From Euperipatoides rowelli (Eukaryota; Onychophora; Udeonychophora; Euonychophora; Peripatopsidae), in assembly GCA_003024985.2 (NCBI GenBank), contig PXIH01S0043170.1: 10,541 nt of DNA; one strand, 5' to 3'. The notes beneath the pieces were generated by a model, which saw only the letters and a program-made list of their open reading frames with translations, made no database searches and had not been told where the DNA came from. Made by a program: the position numbers and the translations under genes. Positions 6,233 through 10,541 of the stretch are shown one piece after another (the stretch's first letter is position 1; every line of letters begins with the position of its first letter).

Positions 6233-6425
6233 GTTTAGTCGTAAAAGATCTGGGTTTAGGTTATAATTATTGGGAATTTAATATTCAAAAAAAATTATTT
6301 ACTGGCCAAAATTCTGAGTTTTTTATTGGTTATTTTTCGCTAATAAAATTAATAAGGTTAGGAGATGGTATGAAAATAACAATGAATTTTCGATTACTTT
6401 AGTTTGTTTTTTCATCGATCGCAAA
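6233..6425. promoter_or_regulatory. Candidate promoter / 5' UTR of COMMD5, possibly bidirectional
   Basis: This 193-base gap separates the COMMD5 ATG from the divergent minus-strand ATG. It contains ATTGGT (6325-6330), a CCAAT box in reverse, about midway between the two starts. It also contains TCATCGATCG just before the COMMD5 ATG, and no TATA box at a convincing distance. The COMMD5 start itself is in a favourable context (CAAAATGG). Promoter activity is inferred from position only. Confidence 0.35.
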
Positions 6426-6564
6426 ATGGCTACCTCCCAAATGATAATGGGAGGCTTAGCCGAACGTACTCTATTTTTAGGGCCAAAAATACCAAATGAA
6501 ATCAAAGTTATGGCTAAACATTTGCAAAATTTTGATAAGATTACCTTCAGAAGACTCCTTCAAG
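6426..6564 (+). CDS. COMMD5: COMM domain-containing protein 5, exon 1
   Basis: The ATG at 6426 opens 46 codons plus one base and ends at a good donor, CAAG|GTAAGC (6565 onward). The peptide runs MATSQMIMGGLAERTLFLGP, then KIPNEIKVMAKHLQNFDK and ITFRRLLQ. From memory, vertebrate COMMD5 (HCaRG) has the same landmarks in the same order: an F-L-G-x-x-(L/I)-P-x-E-(V/I) segment, a M-A-(R/K)-x-L segment, then T-F-R-(K/R)-L-L. These form the start of the helical N-terminal domain. COMMD proteins form the Commander complex with CCDC22/CCDC93 and retriever in endosomal recycling; COMMD5 is one of the ten. The N-terminus is shorter than the human one. The intron is phase 1, and the completed codon GTT plus exon 2 restores the family sequence. 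Confidence in orthology is high, though the COMM domain itself is not in the window. Confidence 0.85.
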
Positions 6565-6570
6565 GTAAGC

Positions 6571-6747
6571 ATTTCTGAAGTAAATATTTTTGAACATCTG
6601 GTTTTCAATATCGATGATATATCCGACAACTTTCCATCAGTCACTTACAAGGAATTGTTAGGTGTTATTGACAGTTTAAAGCCGTCTACTTCTACAGGGA
6701 TTGACGGCATATCCTACATAACCATTAAAAGCTGTACACATTTTTTT
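6571..6747 (+). pseudogene. LINE fragment: start of the reverse transcriptase domain
   Basis: The frame gives FPSVTYKELLGVIDSLKP, then STSTGIDGISYITIKSC (about 6630-6735). This is the first RT block, with the pattern f.p.T..El...I..LK.s.S.G.DGI....iK.c. Upstream residues (ISEVNIFEHLVF) may be the linker. The fragment starts within about ten bases of the COMMD5 exon 1 donor and breaks off at a T7 run (6741-6747), where the minus-strand LINE tail appears to begin. It keeps CpGs and has no stop, so it looks younger than the relics to the left. It cannot be functional, having only one RT block. Confidence 0.75.
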
Positions 6748-7000
6748 ATTCAATTCCTTTAGCAAGTAGTAATTGCTTCTGTACAAATAAGAAAAAAGTA
6801 AACATATATAAAGATATAAATCACAAAAAAAACAAAACATCAATGAACAAAAATTCAGTACATAAGAAAATAATCACAGCTTTATAACAATACACTGTGA
6901 TCATGAAGGATAAAAAAAGAAAAACCTAACCATAGTAGAATCATAAGCTTAGTACAAATGTTATATAATTTCATTAAAATATTAGTCATCTAGTAAGAAT

Positions 7001-7200
7001 TTATATGTCTTTTTTAAATAGTCTAAGATTTTTTTCTTCTAGAAGAGAGTTAGGAATACTATTCCAGAGGTCGATTAATCTATTAGAGATAAAGTTTTTC
7101 TTAACTTTATTTTTAATAAGAGTTTTTAATTATTCCCTCTATAATACTTTCCTATATGATGCCTCCCAATTGATGTTCATCTCTGACCTGTCTATTCATC
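7001..7200 (-). pseudogene. LINE ORF2 C-terminus (CR1-like)
   Basis: The minus strand reads KNKVKKNFISNRLIDLWN, then SIPNSLLEEKNLRLFKKDI, then TAA (7003-7001). The pattern r..f..NRvidLWNsiP......sl..FKkd. is the typical end of CR1-like ORF2 proteins. Upstream codons (INWEASYRKVL-stop-RE-stop) resemble the preceding G-H-x-x-K-L segment but hold two stops. This family differs from the one ending at 5797, which has the A-P-x-L-W-N form. Confidence 0.7.
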
Positions 7201-7209
7201 AAGATCTGT

Positions 7210-7442
7210 GATTACATTAGAAACGCAACATTTGCCAGACCTAAAACAGTGTTGATGTGGGTGTAGGACATTATACCTAACAATTTAAGTTGTCCTATAA
7301 TCTGAAGGCAATTGCTCTTTCGGCAATTTTGTCAATGGAATTTAAATGTACAATTGGTCTATAATTTTTTATATGAACTTTACTGTCCTTATAGTGAGGG
7401 TGGATTGTTCCCTCTTTCCAACAGAAGGTAAAACGTCATTGA
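7210..7442 (-). pseudogene. LINE RT fingers fragment and deletion junction
   Basis: The minus strand, 7372-7304, reads NYRPIVHLNSIDKIAERAIA, the N-Y-R-P-I...L...sKi.Er block. Upstream bases (about 7440-7375) still show VLPSVGK, the P-x-x-W/G-K segment, in another frame. A stop follows AFRL near 7294. The next segment (about 7290-7210) gives GQLKLLGIMSYTH in a third frame and cannot be placed with certainty. The loss of the palm must fall between here and 7200. Confidence 0.65.
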
Positions 7443-7751
7443 TTAGATAAAAGTTGACAACTGACAAATCTTTAAAAAAAAAAAATATCCATGGCAGTTT
7501 TTTATCATAAAATTGGAAATTCCATCAAGTCCATGAGAGTAGGCCTGTTTAATGATGTTGATGATATCTAAAATTTCATCATGGGCAACAAGTTTTAAGG
7601 TATTATTTGAATCTGAAGAGTTAATCTTTTCAGTTGAGGCTTGAGGCAGGAATCCATTTAGTGAAGCAAAGTGTAGACCAAAGAAGTTAGCAATAGCTTT
7701 GTCATCAGACATTGTAATATTATCTACAATTATGTTATTAATGTTTTTCAT
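7443..7751 (-). pseudogene. LINE linker and start of reverse transcriptase
   Basis: The frame reads ITMSDDKAIANFFGLHFASL (the T.d...iAn.Fn.hF segment before the RT), then EILDIINIIKQAYSHGLDGI and SNFMIKNC, the first RT block with G-x-D-G-I. It ends with CQLSTFI where the family has n.S. There is no internal stop over 102 codons, so this copy is relatively recent. The ATG is not the biological start: the linker continues upstream on the same strand after a single TGA. Confidence 0.75.
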
Positions 7752-7966
7752 ATGGAGGGAATTAAAACTATAAAATTGTAGAGAATATTAATATAACATC
7801 TAGCTTTGTCAATAAATGATATTTCATAATCACTTCTAGAATTTCTTAACATTGTGGTAAATCTGTTTTTGTTTTCTTCGTAATGATTGTAATCAGAGGA
7901 GAAATTTGACTTAATTGCAATTTTAAATGCTTTGAGTTTTAGAGATTTTAAATGTAGCCTAGTAGA
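7752..7966 (-). pseudogene. LINE endonuclease-RT linker
   Basis: The minus strand is open for about 70 codons: STRLHLKSLKLKAFKIAIKS, then NFSSDYNHYEENKNRFTTML, then RNSRSDYEISFIDKAR. The Y..ykn.ft..lR.srsdYe...i pattern is the usual helical linker before LINE RTs. It ends at a TGA immediately before the next open piece, and a TAA lies just upstream near 7970, beyond which GSSSIINTINQISQ may continue the same protein. Confidence 0.6.
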
Positions 7967-8162
7967 TTCTTAGAAAAATTGGCTTATTTGGTTGATTGTA
8001 TTTATGATTGATGATGAACCTAAATGGCCAATTTTTCCATTTTAAACTTCAAATTGTAATTTTTAAAATTTTTTTTGTCTTACCACATTAATGTAATTTC
8101 GAATTATTTTCGAGGTATTTCAAATTTGTTTTTAAAATAAAATTTTAATTATAATTTTGCAG

Positions 8163-8311
8163 TTGTAATTTTATCTATGGAAGGTAATCTTCGAGAAACT
8201 GATTCAATTCAAGAAGCTATCAAGGATTCAATTAATGAAGATGTTTTTGCTGGTTTATATACTCTTATAAAGGCTGCACTCCGTTTACCAACCACAACAT
8301 TGAAGCAAGAG
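8163..8311 (+). CDS. COMMD5: COMM domain-containing protein 5, exon 2
   Basis: The acceptor TTTTGCAG ends at 8162 after a T-rich tract, and the donor GAG|GTAATA starts at 8312. The exon is 149 bases. Its first two bases complete the codon begun in exon 1 (G+TT, Val). The peptide then reads VILSMEGNLRETDSIQEAIK, then DSINEDVFAGLYTLIKAALR, then LPTTTLKQE. From memory, human COMMD5 has VVSSLQG at the start of this stretch and AGMHTLLQQALRLPPTSLK at its end, a strong position-by-position match. The ATG at 8177 is therefore an internal Met and not a start. The exon ends in phase 0. The next residues and the COMM domain must be encoded past 10541, since I find no matching frame in the rest of the window. 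Confidence 0.88.
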
Positions 8312-8544
8312 GTAATATATAATTTGAAAAGATAAACATAATAAACATTTTAAAAAATATACTGTATTGTACATTTACAGTACGGTATGCTTTTATATAT
8401 TTATACTGCATATTCAGTACACTAAATATATAGTCTACTGATAGGTAATTTAAAGCTTTGTTATCCAGTACCTAATCAATCAGACTGCTCATTATTAGCC
8501 ATTTCAAATTTAAAAAAAAAAGAAACTTTAATAAGAATTTGTGT

Positions 8545-8562
8545 AAAAAAAAATTTTTTTTT
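8545..8562. repeat. A9T9 palindrome
   Basis: Nine A are followed directly by nine T. Such rigid A-tracts disfavour nucleosomes. It could also be two retroposon tails joined, or slippage. GTACCATGA-type arms (ACCATGA 8573-8579, TCATGGT 8616-8622) lie just to the right. Confidence 0.8.
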
Positions 8563-8971
8563 AAAGAACAGTACCATGATAGATTAGGGGTTTATGGGGT
8601 TCTAGTCTCATGTGCTCATGGTGCTGCCACCAAACCAACCTCCTCAATAAAATAGCCAGACCCTGTAACAAAAATTGCTTTTAATAAAGCATTAAAAATA
8701 TATTTGTAAGCTAAATCTTGCTGTGTCTTTTTAATTATTTGCAATCATTAGGCCTACTTGAATGTAAATTTATGCTCATTTTATTTTTGTAGAATACATT
8801 GAAAACACTATAATTGAATTTTGGTTTGGTACTTTCTCTGTGAAATATTATTTTCAAATGCATGTATTTGACTTTGTAATTTAATCTTCAGTTTGCATCA
8901 GAAAATGTTGCATAATGCCAGTTTAACTATTTACCGTAATTATAATCCAGCTCAATTTATAGGATGCACAT

Positions 8972-9003
8972 TTAGCTTTTTATAAATAAATATAAAAAGC
9001 TAA
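8972..9003. repeat. 13-bp perfect inverted repeat
   Basis: TTAGCTTTTTATA (8972-8984) pairs exactly with TATAAAAAGCTAA (8991-9003) across a six-base loop AATAAA. It is intronic and there is no sign of a terminator or gene nearby. Confidence 0.85.
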
Positions 9004-9512
9004 CATCATTCATCTATTACATTAGATTATCATGTGTTCAGGTACAAAAAAAATACTAACAAATCTAATTAAACTAGCTGGAAAAATGCAATGACGAACA
9101 CACCGTTAAAAAAAATAATTCAGACATCAAGGAAATAATATTAAACTTCTAAATTCTTTCAAAATAAAGCACCGATAAAGGACTGAAAAAAAAAAAAAAC
9201 TTTTATGCAAAAGTTATTGGATGCATATTTTTAATACCAATAAATTATTATCAGTCCTGCCTCTAAAGATAACAAAGTCAGCCATTGGCATTTTATTTAA
9301 GTTTAATTTATTTATAGTTTTATCACGCTTTTTTTCATCATTATTATGGGGCAAACTAAATTCAAAGTTTAGTAAATAACAGTAAATTTCCATAAGCCCT
9401 CCCTTTAAAACAAAGCAGTGATAAAAATTTATATGCAAGAATTGTTGGCTGCTGCAGCAATACCTCTAAATTGAGAAAAACAAACACATACAGTATTTCA
9501 ATTAACATAATC

Positions 9513-9759
9513 GTCATTGTCAAGTCAGAATCTTCTATGTGGAGAAAAGCAAATTATACAGGAGAGACATAAAATAAAACCATATTTTGCTAACACAAAT
9601 ACACATAGCTGAGTTTTAAACATAAATTTCTTGTTTTGAGACAGTCATTTCATTAATTTTGTTTTGTTAAATGATAAAGGAAGGCAGAAAATACTATGTG
9701 GTACAATAAGCCTGAATATGATTAAATCTCCACATATCTGATTTTGACTTGACAATGAC
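9513..9759. mobile_element. Candidate MITE with 33-base terminal inverted repeats
   Basis: The left arm 9513-9545 begins GTCATTGTCAAGTCAGAATC and ends TATGTGGAGA. The right arm 9727-9759 is its complement with four mismatches (29 of 33 match). The enclosed 181 bases have no reading frame and are AT-rich. A 247-base unit with long near-perfect terminal inverted repeats and no coding capacity is the form of a MITE. I could not see a matching target-site duplication, and the terminal bases do not identify a superfamily. Outside the arms, CATAAT and ATTATG continue the symmetry after a gap. Confidence 0.5.
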
Positions 9760-9881
9760 ACTGTATATTATGATAAGTTTGGTTGATGTTGAACTGAAAA
9801 TGTTGAATTGAGGGAGATGATTGATATCTTGACTGTTTGCTGATGAGATTGGAAGAAAAGTAAAGAAAATTGAAGGTTAGT

Positions 9882-10035
9882 CATCTAGGCTTGAATCTAG
9901 ATGGTGGTTTTATTTAACTGAATAAAACAAAATAAAATAGTACAAACTCGTTGGGTCGACATATTCTGGTCCAGCCACAGAAATCAGGAACATAAATAAA
10001 TTACTTTCTGTGACATTCTTTTATTGGAAAGAATG
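9882..10035. repeat. Cluster of four short inverted repeats
   Basis: CATCTAG/CTAGATG (9882-9888, 9897-9903), GTTTTATT/AATAAAAC (9907-9914, 9921-9928), CACAGAAA/TTTCTGTG (9976-9983, 10005-10012) and CATTCTTT/AAAGAATG (10014-10021, 10028-10035) are all perfect. The last two are almost adjacent. In AT-rich DNA some such pairs are expected by chance. Confidence 0.5.
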
Positions 10036-10488
10036 ACGCATATGAATACATGAATGAATTAGCATTAATTTGCACATGCACGGAACTTGATTGTTTTATT
10101 CACTGTTTATGATCTTATAATTGATCAGATTATACGAGCAAGGCATTTACTAATAAAAAATAGTAAAGTCATGCTACAAACATAAAAAATACATAAACTA
10201 AAATCAGCTATTTCCTGAATGCATGAATTAATGTAACAAAATAAAATTGCAATTCTTTATCGTAGGCCTATATTATATAATATATACACACACATAAACA
10301 CAGTAGGCTGTACTATATATACACTAGAATATTTTTATTTGTTTTTGAATTTTGTTGAGCAAAGTTTTTAAGGATGTGTATTATATATACAGTACCAGGT
10401 CTTGTCCTGGAAATTTTATAAAAATAGCCAGAGTTTAGCCAAAATTAAGAAAAAATAACCAAACACATATTTTTGAGCCACATATCGG

Positions 10489-10541
10489 CAGTGATGAGCA
10501 TTAACTGAGTTAAAAAGTTAAAGTTAAGTTAAAAAGTTAAA
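10489..10541 (+). mobile_element. Possible hAT-type transposon end, cut by the window edge
   Basis: CAGTGATGAGCA at 10489 matches the general form of hAT terminal repeats (CAG.G.TG..CA). It is followed by a GTTAAAAAGTTAAA-rich subterminal region with a 19-base unit (10509-10527) that starts to repeat at 10528. Subterminal repeats are common in hAT elements. The other end, the duplication and any transposase lie outside, so this is a suggestion from the motif alone. Confidence 0.35.

Larger units (their letters stand above)
6741..8040 (-). mobile_element. Internally deleted CR1/L2-like LINE, antisense in COMMD5 intron 1
   Basis: On the minus strand this element reads, from right to left: endonuclease-RT linker (about 8030-7752), RT start (7751-7443), RT fingers (7372-7304), then an abrupt jump to the ORF C-terminus (about 7170-7001), and a 3' UTR ending at an A7 run (complement of 6741-6747). 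The RT palm with the catalytic aspartates is absent, so roughly the middle of the RT was lost. It lies antisense to COMMD5. No clear target-site duplication was found. The right end is a guess based on where the coding similarity fades. Confidence 0.7.
8312..10541. other. COMMD5 intron 2, incomplete, without a recognised exon
   Basis: Over 2.2 kb, neither strand shows a frame matching the rest of COMMD5 or any other gene I know. The 74-codon minus frame at 9214-9438 is AT-biased and unsupported. Contents include an A9T9 palindrome (8545-8562), a 13-bp hairpin (8972-9003), an A14 run (9186-9199), a candidate MITE (9513-9759), clustered short hairpins (9882-10035) and a possible transposon end (10489 onward). 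Confidence 0.6.

Noticed and set aside
6323-6505. 60-codon minus-strand frame
   Set aside because: Antisense to COMMD5 exon 1 and its promoter; the + strand has the family match.
7005-7211. 68-codon + strand frame
   Set aside because: Antisense to the CR1-like C-terminus, which has the clear motif on the minus strand.
8177-8311. ATG at 8177 as the start of a gene
   Set aside because: A splice acceptor lies 14 bases upstream, the frame is open back to it, and the residues before the Met match COMMD5, so the Met is internal.
9214-9438. 74-codon minus-strand frame
   Set aside because: No recognisable motif, AT-biased composition, isolated in an intron and bordered by an A14 run.
10260-10330. 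TA/CA-rich tract as a functional repeat
   Set aside because: Short imperfect TATATA and CACACA runs only, ordinary simple sequence in AT-rich DNA.
1-10541. tRNA, rRNA, CRISPR arrays, bacterial operons or toxin-antitoxin genes
   Set aside because: Looked for on both strands. No cloverleaf with a GTTCGA-type arm, no regularly spaced repeats and no prokaryotic gene structure were seen.

Overview
The window looks like nuclear DNA of an animal, most likely an invertebrate. It is visibly AT-rich. It contains spliced coding sequence with canonical GT/AG sites, and it is full of decayed non-LTR retrotransposons (LINEs) in both orientations. Nothing looks bacterial: there are no operons, Shine-Dalgarno-spaced genes, tRNAs or CRISPR repeats. 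The species cannot be named from the sequence.

One host gene is recognisable. Exon 1 (6426-6564) and exon 2 (8163-8311), both on +, encode the N-terminal part of a COMMD5 homologue. The junction phases agree: exon 1 ends with one base of a codon and exon 2 supplies the other two. The remaining exons, including the COMM domain, must lie beyond the right edge. Upstream, a short - strand frame (6119-6232) starts about 190 bases from the COMMD5 ATG and faces away from it. The gap carries an inverted CCAAT box and several CpGs, so a divergent promoter is possible.

The left two thirds is a graveyard of LINE pieces. Positions 1-240 hold a GC-richer, palindromic patch of unknown origin. Positions 524-1860 hold degenerate + strand reading frames, including an ORF1-like piece. 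A - strand reverse transcriptase (RT) relic lies near 2010-2200. Positions 3420-4738 hold a + strand LINE with a PHD-type zinc finger and an AP-type endonuclease, broken by a stop, a duplication and frameshifts. Positions 4925-5372 hold a second endonuclease relic. Positions 5360-5979 hold an RT C-terminal region in which the upstream part is inverted against the extreme C-terminus and tail, the arrangement expected from twin priming.

COMMD5 intron 1 (6565-8162) is almost entirely LINE. It holds a + strand RT-start fragment beginning a few bases after the splice donor, then an internally deleted - strand element (about 6741-8040). Intron 2 (8312 to the right edge) has no recognised exon. It holds a candidate MITE with 33-base terminal inverted repeats (9513-9759), several short hairpins, and at the edge a possible hAT transposon end (10489 onward).

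I found no coherent new multi-gene system. The most unusual structures are two neighbouring hairpins with a compensatory arm change (1472-1540), the inverted LINE, the candidate MITE and the possible divergent promoter.
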